A stretch of 64,000 bases of DNA, taken from positions 1-64,000 of the forward strand of contig JACDUA010000012.1 of NCBI GenBank assembly GCA_013519935.1, written 5' to 3'. The translations under genes were made by a program, and so were the position numbers. Of this stretch, positions 1 through 8,372 are shown piece by piece. The DNA comes from Ectothiorhodospiraceae bacterium WFHF3C12 (GTDB taxonomy: Bacteria > Pseudomonadota > Gammaproteobacteria > Nitrococcales > Nitrococcaceae). Numbering within the stretch: position 1 is the first letter of the stretch; each line of letters begins with the position of its first letter. The notes beneath the pieces were generated by a model. The model saw only the letters and a program-made list of their open reading frames with translations. It did no database searches and had not been told where the DNA came from.

Positions 1-164
1 GCCCGGGCGGGGCCGAGCCGGCCCAATCGGGCGAATCGGGCGAGGGCGGTGAGCCGCCCAGCCAGCCGTTCGTCCGGCAGCAGGAGAAGGTCGGCCGCAA
101 TCAGCCGTGTCCGTGCGGTTCCGGCAAGAAATACAAGCATTGCCACGGCAAGCTGGCGGGCTAG
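1..164 (+). CDS. secA: SecA C-terminal tail (partial, 5' end outside window)
   Basis: Only the last 53 residues are visible; the reading frame starts at base 3 and the stop is TAG at 162-164. The tail has a Gly/Glu/Pro-rich linker followed by [17 protein letters not shown], the CXCX8CH zinc-binding motif at the extreme C terminus of SecA. SecA is the ATPase motor of the Sec protein-export pathway at the inner membrane, and this zinc module binds SecB and ribosomes. A generic SEC-C motif protein could carry a similar tail, but the position directly before argJ and mutT is the usual gammaproteobacterial secA context. argJ begins 2 bases after this stop. Confidence 0.9.
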   Translation, partial: PGGAEPAQSGESGEGGEPPSQPFVRQQEKVGRNQPCPCGSGKKYKHCHGKLAG

Positions 165-166
165 CC

Positions 167-1369
167 ATGGCAGTCAGCAACCGCCTTTCCCTGCAGCCGC
201 AGCCGGTTGACGGCGTTCGCCTGGCCAGTGTAGCGGCCGGCATCAAGACGCCCGGGCGTAAGGATCTGGTGGTCATGCGGTTTCGGCCCGGTACGCGGTT
301 CGCCGCGGTGTTCACCCGCAATCGTTTCCGTGCCGCGCCGGTCCTGGTGGCCCGGCGCCATCTTGCCACCCCCCAGAACGAGCGCCTGGTCCTGGTGAAC
401 ACCGGTTATGCGAATGCCGGCACGGGGCCGGCCGGTGAGCGTGACGCCCTGGAATGCTGCAGCGCCCTCGCGGAAGCGGCGGGCGTGCCGGCGGAGTCGG
501 TGTTGCCCTTTTCCACCGGGGTGATCGGTGAGCCGCTTCCGGTTGAACGAATCCGGAGCGGTATCGACCTGGCGGTGGACGCCGTTGCCGCCGACGGCTG
601 GCTGGATGCGGCCGAGGGCATCATGACCACCGACACGCGGCCGAAGGCGGAGAGCGTCCGGTTCGAGAGCAACGGCAGGGCATTCACCATTACCGGTATC
701 GCGAAGGGCGCGGGCATGATCCGGCCCAACATGGCCACCATGCTGGCCTTCGTGGCAACCGACGCCGTGCTCCCGGACGGCGGCGAGGATCTCTTCCGTT
801 CCGTGATCTCGCGGACGTTCAACCGGATCAGCGTCGACGGGGATACCTCGACCAACGATGCCTGCCTGCTGGCCGCTACCGGCGCCGCCGGGGCGACGCC
901 ATTGCTGGCGGACTTCGAGCGTGCCCTGGAGGGTCTCTGCGCGCAGCTGGCCCAGGGCCTGGTACGCGATGCCGAGGGTGCAACGCGCTTTGTCGCGGTG
1001 ACGGTGCGCGGGGCGGGTAGTGAGCCAGCCTGCGAATCCGTTGCCTTCACGGTCGCCGAGTCTCCGCTCGTGAAGACGGCACTCTACGCGGGAGATCCGA
1101 ACTGGGGGCGGATTCTTGCCGCGGTAGGGCGCGCCCCCGGGGCGGAGTTCAATGTCGACGACGTGCGCGTATGGCTCGGGGACCAGTGCATTGTGGAGCA
1201 CGGTGGTGTTGCCGCGGGCTACGACGAAGCGATTGCCGGCGACTACATGGCGGGTGAGGATATCGATATCGTTATCGATCTCGGCCGTGGCGACGATGCT
1301 TCCGCCACCGTCTGGACCTGCGATTTCTCCTACGACTACGTGCGTATCAACGCCGAATACCGCAGCTGA
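167..1369 (+). CDS. argJ: Bifunctional ornithine acetyltransferase / N-acetylglutamate synthase ArgJ
   Basis: 400 residues. ArgJ transfers the acetyl group of N-acetylornithine to glutamate (and may also use acetyl-CoA), which recycles acetyl groups in arginine biosynthesis in the cytoplasm. The diagnostic autocleavage site KGAGMIRPNMATMLAF is intact: cleavage between Ala190 and Thr191 frees the Thr nucleophile and makes the alpha and beta chains. The DPNWGRI segment near residue 325 is also typical. The ATG at 167 is chosen because an upstream in-frame start at 107 would lie inside secA and add a tail unlike ArgJ. The stop overlaps the next gene's ATG by one base, which suggests translational coupling. 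argF and argD of the same pathway lie about 53 kb away in this window. Confidence 0.97.
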   Translation: MAVSNRLSLQPQPVDGVRLASVAAGIKTPGRKDLVVMRFRPGTRFAAVFTRNRFRAAPVLVARRHLATPQNERLVLVNTGYANAGTGPAGERDALECCSALAEAAGVPAESVLPFSTGVIGEPLPVERIRSGIDLAVDAVAADGWLDAAEGIMTTDTRPKAESVRFESNGRAFTITGIAKGAGMIRPNMATMLAFVATDAVLPDGGEDLFRSVISRTFNRISVDGDTSTNDACLLAATGAAGATPLLADFERALEGLCAQLAQGLVRDAEGATRFVAVTVRGAGSEPACESVAFTVAESPLVKTALYAGDPNWGRILAAVGRAPGAEFNVDDVRVWLGDQCIVEHGGVAAGYDEAIAGDYMAGEDIDIVIDLGRGDDASATVWTCDFSYDYVRINAEYRS

Positions 1370-2331
1370 TGTCGGGCAGCGCCGCAGGGGTCGTCCACGT
1401 TGCCGTGGGTGTCGTGGCGGATGGCCAGGGGCGCGTTCTGTTGGCCCAGCGGCACGCCGGCACCCATCAGGGTGGCAAATGGGAGTTTCCCGGCGGCAAG
1501 GTGGAGCCGGGAGAACACGTCGTGGCGGCGCTGCGCCGAGAGCTCGCCGAAGAGATCGGGATCATCGTTGAAGCGACCGAGCCCCTGGTCCGCATTCCCC
1601 ACGACTATGGTGACAGGCATGTCGTCCTCGACGTTCATCGCGTGACCGCTTTCCGCGGTGACGCCCGCGGCCTGGAGGGCCAGCCGCTGGAGTGGGTGCA
1701 GCCGGCCGACTTGCCTCGCTTCGATCTACCCGCCGCCAACCGGCCCATCACGGCTTTTCTGGCGCTGCCCAGGGCCTGCCTGGTCACGCCGGAGGTGGCG
1801 AACGCCGACAGGTTCCTCGCGGGAATCGGTGACGCCTTGCGAGGCGGAACGCGTTTCGTGCAATTGCGCCGCCATGACCTCGCGCGGGAGGAACTGTTGG
1901 CCGTGATCCGGGATGCGCGGGACCTCAGCCGGTCGGCCGGTGGGGTGCTCGTGGTGAACGCTTCGCCGGAGCTGGCGCTGGAATCCGGTGCCGATGGATG
2001 CCACCTGAGCGCCCGCGCCGCTGCCGGCTATTCGCCGGGGCGCCGGCCGCTGCCGCCCGGCGCCTGGCTGGGTATCTCGTGCCATGATCGCGCCGAAATC
2101 GAACACGCGCTCAGCCTGAGGGCGGACTACCTGTTCGTATCCCCCGTGCAGCCGACACCGACCCATCCGGATGCGGTGCCGCTGGGCTGGCACGGGTTAC
2201 GGGCGTTGATCCGCGACGTGCCGGTGCCCGTGTTTGCCCTTGGCGGTGTCGGACCCGCCGCGCTGGAGACCGCGCGGCGCCACGGTGCCCATGGAATCGC
2301 CGCGATTCGTGGTCTTTGGCCCCGGCGCTAG
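1369..2331 (+). CDS. mutT: Nudix hydrolase (MutT-type) fused to a thiamine-phosphate-synthase-like domain
   Basis: 320 residues. Residues 7-130 form a Nudix domain with a complete box (G43-X5-E49-X7-R57-E58-L-X-E61-E62-X-G64-I), as in MutT enzymes that sanitise 8-oxo-dGTP. Residues 137-318 resemble ThiE (TMP synthase): FVQLRRHD, ADGCHLS, SCHDRAEIEHA, ADYLFVSPV and FALGGVGP follow the TIM-barrel order of that family. Fused Nudix-ThiE proteins are known next to argJ and secA in pseudomonads and relatives. Canonical ThiE motifs are altered (LRRHD for LREKD, and no clear TKT phosphate loop), so activity of the second half is uncertain. The ATG shares one base with the argJ stop. Confidence 0.9.
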   Translation: MSGSAAGVVHVAVGVVADGQGRVLLAQRHAGTHQGGKWEFPGGKVEPGEHVVAALRRELAEEIGIIVEATEPLVRIPHDYGDRHVVLDVHRVTAFRGDARGLEGQPLEWVQPADLPRFDLPAANRPITAFLALPRACLVTPEVANADRFLAGIGDALRGGTRFVQLRRHDLAREELLAVIRDARDLSRSAGGVLVVNASPELALESGADGCHLSARAAAGYSPGRRPLPPGAWLGISCHDRAEIEHALSLRADYLFVSPVQPTPTHPDAVPLGWHGLRALIRDVPVPVFALGGVGPAALETARRHGAHGIAAIRGLWPRR

Positions 2332-2352
2332 CCGCCCGGGCACAGTCGTTTC

Positions 2353-2568
2353 CTAGCCCTCGTTGGCTGGATCGTCCCCGTCGCTGATCCGGCCGATGGA
2401 TTCGTCATCGAGGTCCGGGCCCGCGATGTGGTGACTGCCGTCGAACCAGCGCCCGAGATCCACCAGCTTGCAGCGTTCGCTGCAGAAAGGGCGATAGGGA
2501 TTGTCCGTGCTGTATTCGTAACGTTCGCCGCAGGCGGGGCATCGGGCCTGGACGGGCTGCTGCGCCAT
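2353..2568 (-). CDS. yacG: DNA gyrase inhibitor YacG (zinc-ribbon protein)
   Basis: 71 residues. The single zinc ribbon uses C10-X2-C13 and C29-X3-C33 (ARCPACG and FCSERCK), followed by KLVDLGRWFDGSHHIAG, which is the YacG signature. In E. coli YacG binds GyrB and blocks DNA binding. The tail from about residue 52 is acidic, as is usual. It is the last gene of the pilB-pilC-pilD-coaE-zapD-yacG strand and converges on the Nudix gene, with about 21 bases between the stops. The start is the ATG at 2566-2568; the same frame reads open upstream but that extension lies inside zapD. Confidence 0.92.
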   Translation of the reverse strand: MAQQPVQARCPACGERYEYSTDNPYRPFCSERCKLVDLGRWFDGSHHIAGPDLDDESIGRISDGDDPANEG

Positions 2569-2641
2569 TAGGCGGTTTCCTCCTCTGGTCACGTGACGGA
2601 GCGCGGTTCGGGTCCCTCGCCGGGCTCCCGATGGGTGTCGG

Positions 2642-3409
2642 CTAGAGCACGCAACACGATAGGCGAAAGCTGATATCCCGCTCGGTCTGCTGTGGACGGT
2701 GCTCCCCCACCCCGTGTTCCATGAAGCGGATCGTGCAGAAGTGCCGGTTCGCCGATATTTCGGCGAAAACGCCTTCGTCCTCGAGCGGTTCGACGCGAAT
2801 GAGCTGGAACGGAGTGTTGCGATCCAGCGTCCGTTGATAGGCACCGCCTTCGGCATTGAGATCGCGCGGCACGGCGCTGCTGCGGAGCAGGGAGAGAACC
2901 ATGTCCGTTGCCCGGCGCAGTACGTCGAGCTTCTCGAGCCAATCACCGAGCTGCGCGCGGCGCTCCTCGGCCGGACGGTGCAGCCAGTGATGGTAGCCGG
3001 GCAGGTCGAAGCCACACGTGCCGCCGACGATGCCGCTGCGCTGCATGATGGTATTGAGGAATTCGTTGGCCTTGAGTTCCGTGGCCGGGTTGAATCCGGT
3101 GGATCGCAACTCCTCCATCAGCTTCTGGGACTCGCGCAGGTAGTCGGACAGCCGCGCATCGTCGACCTCGGGGCGTTCCTGCCAGCCCTCCAGGGTACCG
3201 TACAGCCGCTCGAGCTCCTTGATGAGCTCGGAGCGCAGATCGCCGCGCCCGAGCAACGCCAGGATGTCCAGCACGGTCTGAACGGTGATCCGCGTGTGCC
3301 ACTCGGTATCGCCGTCCAGTCCGAAGGCAACCTGCTCGAACAGGAATTCCAGGCGCATGAGTGTCCGGATGCGCTCGTTCAGAGGTTGCTCGAAAACGAT
3401 GGGTGTCAT
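2642..3409 (-). CDS. zapD: Cell division protein ZapD (FtsZ-bundling factor)
   Basis: 255 residues. The protein begins MTPIVFEQPLNERIRTLMRLE and carries conserved FNTIMQRSG-like and CGFDLPGYHHWL segments of the ZapD/YacF (DUF1342) family. ZapD crosslinks FtsZ filaments at the Z-ring. The ATG at 3409 is chosen because family members start with this short N terminus; an upstream ATG at 3505 would add 32 residues of low-complexity sequence. It lies between coaE and yacG, the classical coaE-zapD-yacG trio placed downstream of pilD. Confidence 0.93.
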   Translation of the reverse strand: MTPIVFEQPLNERIRTLMRLEFLFEQVAFGLDGDTEWHTRITVQTVLDILALLGRGDLRSELIKELERLYGTLEGWQERPEVDDARLSDYLRESQKLMEELRSTGFNPATELKANEFLNTIMQRSGIVGGTCGFDLPGYHHWLHRPAEERRAQLGDWLEKLDVLRRATDMVLSLLRSSAVPRDLNAEGGAYQRTLDRNTPFQLIRVEPLEDEGVFAEISANRHFCTIRFMEHGVGEHRPQQTERDISFRLSCCVL

Positions 3410-3520
3410 AGTGGCGGCGTCGGCGGTTGATGATCCAGGCAGAAGCCCTCCATTCTCGCCCATCGGTGTGTGATCACTCAAACGTGGTTCGCCCCGTTCG
3501 TCCATTGCCGCCGCGCTCAG

Positions 3521-4147
3521 CTATGTTTCTCGGGTGCGCTCCGAGGCCATCTCGAGATACCGACGGTGCAGCGTATCCACCTGTTCGTGGAGATCCGCCA
3601 ACGATCCGTCATTGACGATCACGTCGTCGGCCCGCTGAAGCCTGGTCTCGCGGCTCGCCTGTGCGGCCATGATGGACTGGGCCTGGTCCCGGTCGATGTT
3701 ATCCCGGGCCATCACGCGCCGCAGCTGTGTCTCAACAGGCACATCGATCACCAACACGCGGTCGACCACATCCGCCATGCTACCCTCGACCAGCAGCGGA
3801 ACGACCAGCACCACGTAAGGTCCCTCGGCTCGCGCAACGCGCTGCATGGATTCCGCGCCGATCCTCGGGTGGAGAATGGCGTTGAGGTCGGAGCGGGCTT
3901 GTGGGTCGGCGAAAACACGCTCTCGCAGACGGCGGCGGTCGAGCCGGCCCTGCTGATCAAGAATGCCGCGGCCAAAGCGTGCCACGACGGCTTTCAGGCC
4001 GTCGGTTCCAGGTTCCACAACGTCCCTGGCGATGCGGTCCGTGTCGACGATGCTGGCCCCCAGCTCGGCCAGGCGGTCCGCGACGGCCGACTTGCCACTG
4101 GCGATGCCGCCCGTCAGGCCGATCAGGAGCTTTCTGTCTCGGCTCAT
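3521..4147 (-). CDS. coaE: Dephospho-CoA kinase CoaE
   Basis: 208 residues. It catalyses the last step of coenzyme A synthesis, the ATP-dependent phosphorylation of the ribose 3'-OH of dephospho-CoA. The N-terminal P-loop GLTGGIASGKS occupies residues 10-20; DTDRIARDVV and the lid region DNIDRDQAQSIMAAQ are typical of the family. Length matches the usual 200-210. It is 35 bases downstream of pilD on the same strand, as in many gammaproteobacteria. Confidence 0.96.
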   Translation of the reverse strand: MSRDRKLLIGLTGGIASGKSAVADRLAELGASIVDTDRIARDVVEPGTDGLKAVVARFGRGILDQQGRLDRRRLRERVFADPQARSDLNAILHPRIGAESMQRVARAEGPYVVLVVPLLVEGSMADVVDRVLVIDVPVETQLRRVMARDNIDRDQAQSIMAAQASRETRLQRADDVIVNDGSLADLHEQVDTLHRRYLEMASERTRET

Positions 4148-4182
4148 GGGTAGCTGCGCTCCTATCCCGGGTCGCGATCAGT

Positions 4183-5061
4183 CTAAGCGAGGCCTGCCCA
4201 CCGGAGATAGGCATCGGTCAGGTCATGCCGGTAGAGCAGCGCGACCCAGCCGGCGGCGGCCAGATAAGGGCCGAAGGGTATGGGAATGTTCCGGTCGTGG
4301 CCGCGGGTGAGGATCAGCGCCACGCCGACCACGGCCCCCACCAGCGATGAGAGAATGATGATGACCGGCAGCGCCTGCCAGCCCATCCACGCGCCAAGCA
4401 TTGCCAGCAGTTTGAAGTCGCCGAAGCCCATGCCCTCTTTGCCGGTGAGCAGCCGGAAGAGCTGGAATACCGACCACAGTGACAGGTAACCGGCGGCCGC
4501 TCCGATAATAGCCGACTGCATGTCGGCATAGAGGCCGGCCAGGGAGCCCAGCAGGCCCAACCACAGGAGTGGAAGAGTGAGATCGTCGGGGAGTATCTGG
4601 TGATCCAGGTCTATGACGCTGAGCGCGATGAGCACCCAGGTCAGCAAGAAGCCGGCTCCAGCCTCCCAGCCGAAGCCGAAGTGCCAGGCAACGGCCGCCG
4701 TCAGCAACCCGGACAGGCCCTCCACCAGCGGGTAGCGGAGCGATATCGCATTGCCGCAGGCGCTGCAGCGGCCCCGCAGAAGCAGGTAGCTCAGTACCGG
4801 AATGTTTTCCCAGGCGCGGATGCGATGGCCGCAGCTCGGACAGGTTGAAGGCGGCCACCACAGCGATGTCGATTGGGCGGGCTCACCATTGGCATCGGGG
4901 ATATCGAGGAGATCGCGGCACTGGGCGCGCCAGTCGGCCTCAAGCCGCTGCGGCATACGGTGAATGATGACATTGAGGAAGCTGCCCACCAGCAGACCGA
5001 GCACGAGAGAGACACCAATGAATAGTGCCGGGGTGCTCGCGAGTACTGAAACCACGTCCAA
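4183..5061 (-). CDS. pilD: Type IV prepilin peptidase / N-methyltransferase PilD
   Basis: 292 residues. This is an inner-membrane aspartyl protease that cleaves the leader of type IV pilins and type II pseudopilins and N-methylates the new N terminus. The cytoplasmic methylase loop has the zinc tetracysteine C74-X2-C77 ... C99-X2-C102. The catalytic Asp regions are VIDLDHQILPD (residues 149-159) and GMGFGDFK (Asp215 in GxGD). About seven to eight hydrophobic segments are present. Its likely substrates in this window are FimU, PilV, PilW, PilX, PilE and the FimT-like protein at 22371-30550. It lies 92 bases downstream of pilC. Confidence 0.96.
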   Translation of the reverse strand: MDVVSVLASTPALFIGVSLVLGLLVGSFLNVIIHRMPQRLEADWRAQCRDLLDIPDANGEPAQSTSLWWPPSTCPSCGHRIRAWENIPVLSYLLLRGRCSACGNAISLRYPLVEGLSGLLTAAVAWHFGFGWEAGAGFLLTWVLIALSVIDLDHQILPDDLTLPLLWLGLLGSLAGLYADMQSAIIGAAAGYLSLWSVFQLFRLLTGKEGMGFGDFKLLAMLGAWMGWQALPVIIILSSLVGAVVGVALILTRGHDRNIPIPFGPYLAAAGWVALLYRHDLTDAYLRWAGLA

Positions 5062-5153
5062 AACTCAGCTCCGGAACCGGGCGGATGGAGCGGCCGCGGT
5101 GCCTTTCCCGCGGCCGGCTGGATTCTTCTTCTGTCGACGAAGTCGAGCCGCAG

Positions 5154-6374
5154 TCAGACGACCTGGCCAAGCTTGAATATCGGCAGGTACATGGCGACAA
5201 CAAGGCCGCCCACCAGGATGCCGAGTACCGCCATGATCATCGGCTCCAGCAGGCTGCTGAGGCCATCAATCGCGGCGTCCACTTCCTCTTCGTAGAAGTC
5301 CGCGACTTTTGCCAGCATGCTATCTACCGAGCCGGCCTCTTCGCCGATCGCGACCATCTGCACCATCATGGTGGGAAACAGATTGGTCTGCTTGATGGCC
5401 CACTGGAGTTGCTGACCCGAGGCCACCTGATCCTGCATTTCCTTTACCGCCTGGCCGTAAACCACGTTACCGGTAGCGCCTGAAACGGAATCCAGTGCCT
5501 CCACCAATGGCACACCGGCCGCGAACATCGTGGACAGGGTTCTGGCAAAGCGGGCCACGGCCGCCTTGCGGACGATGTCCCCGATGACCGGAATCTTCAG
5601 AGTCAGCTTATCCATGAAATGGTTGAACTTCGGTGATCGCCGCTTCGCCTGAGTGAACGCGATGCCCGCACCGATCAGTCCGCCGAATATGAGGTACCAG
5701 TACGCCTGGAAGAAGTTGGACAGATTGATGACCAATTGCGTGAACGCGGGCAGGTCGGCTCCGAACCCCTTGAAGAGCTCGGCGAACTGCGGTACCACGA
5801 AAATCAGGAGTATCGCGGTGACGACAAAGGCCACAACCAGAACGGCCGTCGGGTAGAAGAGCGCCTTTTTTATCTTCTTCTTTATGGACTCGGTTTTTTC
5901 CTTGTAAGTGGCGATCTTGTCCAGAAGCGTGTCCAGAACACCGGCCTGTTCGCCGGCGTCCACGAGATTCACGAATAACTCGTCGAAGTAGTAGGGATGC
6001 TTCGAGAGCGCTTCGTGGAGTGACGTGCCTGCCTCGACGTCGGTCTTTATCGACTGCACGAGTTCTCGAAGGCTGGGATTCTCGTGACCCTGGGCGATGA
6101 TTTCAAACGCCTGCACAAGCGGAACCCCGGAGGCCAGCATAGTGGCGAGCTGGCGACTGAAAACAGCGATGTCTTCCGTGGTTATTCGTTTCTTCCGGGT
6201 GCCACTGAAGAGAGTGGACTTCTTGCGAATCCGACGGGCGCTGATGCCCTGGCGGCGAAGTTGCGCACGCAACGCGGCCGGGTTGGCGGCCTGGTTCTCT
6301 CCCTTGACCTTGGCACCATTCTTGTCGGCGCCCTCCCACGAAAAAGTGGCAAGCTTCACTGCTTTCTGTGCCAT
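5154..6374 (-). CDS. pilC: Type IV pilus inner-membrane platform protein PilC
   Basis: 406 residues. The protein has two tandem T2SSF domains (roughly 70-195 and 275-400), each with conserved FSRQLATMLASGVPL / FARTLSTMFAAGVPLVEAL repeats, separated by long hydrophobic segments. PilC sits in the inner membrane and is turned by the PilB and PilT ATPases to add or remove pilin subunits. The N-terminal FSWEGADKNGAKVKGE is typical. The gap to the upstream pilB gene is 5 bases, so pilB and pilC are co-transcribed. Confidence 0.97.
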   Translation of the reverse strand: MAQKAVKLATFSWEGADKNGAKVKGENQAANPAALRAQLRRQGISARRIRKKSTLFSGTRKKRITTEDIAVFSRQLATMLASGVPLVQAFEIIAQGHENPSLRELVQSIKTDVEAGTSLHEALSKHPYYFDELFVNLVDAGEQAGVLDTLLDKIATYKEKTESIKKKIKKALFYPTAVLVVAFVVTAILLIFVVPQFAELFKGFGADLPAFTQLVINLSNFFQAYWYLIFGGLIGAGIAFTQAKRRSPKFNHFMDKLTLKIPVIGDIVRKAAVARFARTLSTMFAAGVPLVEALDSVSGATGNVVYGQAVKEMQDQVASGQQLQWAIKQTNLFPTMMVQMVAIGEEAGSVDSMLAKVADFYEEEVDAAIDGLSSLLEPMIMAVLGILVGGLVVAMYLPIFKLGQVV

Positions 6375-6379
6375 GTCCG

Positions 6380-8107
6380 TTATTCTCGGGTCACGCGGTT
6401 GATTTCATCCAGGCTGGTTACGCCTTCTTTCACCTTTCGCAGGCCGGACTGCCGAAGGTCACGGATGCCCTCTTTGGCGGCCTGTTTGCCCAAATCCATG
6501 GCGTTGCCCCCTTCCATGATGATGCGGCCCATTTCCTCTGAAACCGGCATGACCTGATAGATGCCCACGCGACCCTTGTAACCCCCGGCGCATTGGTCAC
6601 AGCCATCGGGATTCGGCGCGAAGACCGTGAACTCTTCGGCCAGATCCTTCTCGGTGAACCCTTCTTCCAGGAGGGCCTCCCGAGGCACGTCGATCTTGTG
6701 CTTGCACTGCTTGCACAGCCGGCGCGCCAGACGCTGGGCGATAATCAGGTTCACCGCCGAGGCGATGTTATACGGCGGCACCCCCATGTTCATCATACGG
6801 GTCAGCGTCTGGGGCGCGTCGTTGGTGTGCAGCGTCGATAGCACCATATGGCCGGTCTGCGCGGCCTTGATGGCGATCTCCGCCGTCTCCAGATCGCGGA
6901 TCTCACCAACCATGATCACGTCCGGATCCTGGCGGAGGAAGGAGCGCAGTGCGCCCGCGAAGGTCAGGCCGGCCTTGGGGTTGACGTTGACCTGGTTGAT
7001 GCCCGTGACGTTGATCTCGACCGGATCCTCCGCGGTGGAGATGTTGCGGTCATCCGTGTTGAGGATATTCAGCGCCGTGTACAGGGATACCGACTTACCG
7101 CTGCCCGTCGGGCCGGTTACCAGGATCATCCCGTACGGCTTATGAATGTTACTGAGGAAGAGCTCCTTCTGATCGGCCTCGTAGCCGAGCTGCTCGATAT
7201 CCATCTTCGCCGCGGACGGGTCGAGGATACGCAGCACCAGCTTCTCGCCGTAGACGGTCGGGCAGGAGCTGACACGGAATTCGATGGACCGGTTGCGGGA
7301 CAGGTTCATCTTGATGCGACCGTCCTGCGGTACCCTTCGCTCGGCGATGTCCATGCGGGACATGACCTTGAGCCGGGCGGAAATGCGCGGCGCCAGGGTC
7401 ACCGGCGGTGCCGCCATCTCCTGGAGCATGCCGTCCTGGCGGAAGCGCACGCGATAGCGCTTCTCGTAGGGCTCGAAGTGGATATCGGAGGCGCCGCGGT
7501 TGATGGCGTCCAGCAACACCTTGTTGACGAAGCGGACCACCGGGGCGTCGTCCGCCTCTGGGTCCGCGTCCCCGCCTCCGGCGTCGTCGTCGTCGCCGGA
7601 GGTGATGTCGAGGTTTTCCAGGTCCTCGTCCAGATCCATGTCCGCCATGGCGCTGGAGCTGGACGTCAGCGCGGTCTCAATGGCCCGGACCAGCTTGTCT
7701 TCCTCGACCAGGACGGCGTCGGTGGTCAGGCCGGTGTGGAACTTGATCTCGTCGAGGGCTTCCAGGTTCGTCGGATCGGCCACGGCCACGAACAGACGCT
7801 TGCCCCGCTTGATTAGCGGCAGCGCCCGGTGGTGGCGTATGAGCTTCTCCGTGACGAGGGATACCTGCGCCGTGCCCAGGTCCATGCTGTCCAGATCGAA
7901 CAGCGGTACACCGAATTCCTGGGCGGAAGCCTGGGCGATATCTCGCGCCGCCACGATGTTCTTTTCGACCAGATAGGAGACCAGCGGCAGCTTGGCCTGC
8001 TTGGCGTCCTGGATGGCGTCCTGCGCCTGATTCTCTTCCAGGAACCCGTCGCGCACCAGGCGGCCGGCGAGGCCGCCAATCTTGACTGTGGGGTTTGCAG
8101 TGGCCAT
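6380..8107 (-). CDS. pilB: Type IV pilus extension ATPase PilB
   Basis: 575 residues. This is the cytoplasmic hexameric ATPase that powers pilus assembly. An N-terminal MshEN-type domain (about 1-145) is followed by an acidic linker (about 156-190) and the ATPase core. Walker A is GPTGSGKS (332-339), the Asp box contains ILNTDDRNISTAEDPVE, Walker B is DPDVIMVGEIRD (395-405), and the zinc tetracysteine uses C465, C468, C503 and C506. MshEN-like domains can bind cyclic-di-GMP in some homologues, which is relevant to the FimX-like gene upstream on the same strand. The major pilin gene is not adjacent. Confidence 0.97.
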   Translation of the reverse strand: MATANPTVKIGGLAGRLVRDGFLEENQAQDAIQDAKQAKLPLVSYLVEKNIVAARDIAQASAQEFGVPLFDLDSMDLGTAQVSLVTEKLIRHHRALPLIKRGKRLFVAVADPTNLEALDEIKFHTGLTTDAVLVEEDKLVRAIETALTSSSSAMADMDLDEDLENLDITSGDDDDAGGGDADPEADDAPVVRFVNKVLLDAINRGASDIHFEPYEKRYRVRFRQDGMLQEMAAPPVTLAPRISARLKVMSRMDIAERRVPQDGRIKMNLSRNRSIEFRVSSCPTVYGEKLVLRILDPSAAKMDIEQLGYEADQKELFLSNIHKPYGMILVTGPTGSGKSVSLYTALNILNTDDRNISTAEDPVEINVTGINQVNVNPKAGLTFAGALRSFLRQDPDVIMVGEIRDLETAEIAIKAAQTGHMVLSTLHTNDAPQTLTRMMNMGVPPYNIASAVNLIIAQRLARRLCKQCKHKIDVPREALLEEGFTEKDLAEEFTVFAPNPDGCDQCAGGYKGRVGIYQVMPVSEEMGRIIMEGGNAMDLGKQAAKEGIRDLRQSGLRKVKEGVTSLDEINRVTRE

Positions 8108-8345
8108 GTCTAAAGCTTTTGCCGTCTCTGGTGTAGCCCTCGGGGTTTGATTCCCTCGCGCCTTGCCCTCGTGGCGGCCGGTACCTCGGTTCTTTTGATG
8201 GGCTACGTCGCTTATGGACTATAACCCATGGAAAAGCCTTGTGTAACCGGCGACAGACACAGCGCCACCGGTAACCATGCGGCGCTCGACATGCCTATGG
8301 GACCATGCGAATCTTCGGGATTCTGTGCGTTCCATCTCATCACAC

Positions 8346-8370
8346 GCGCCGATTCCCCGGAAATCGGCGC
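8346..8370 (-). terminator. Hairpin just downstream of the FimX-like gene
   Basis: A perfect 9-bp stem (GCGCCGATT / AATCGGCGC, loop CCCCGGA) begins 3 bases after the stop of the 8373-10379 gene in its direction of transcription. No T-run follows, so it may be a weak or Rho-assisted terminator or a 3'-end protecting structure rather than an intrinsic terminator. It would separate the FimX-like transcript from pilB, whose start is 265 bases further on. Confidence 0.4.
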
Positions 8371-8372
8371 GA

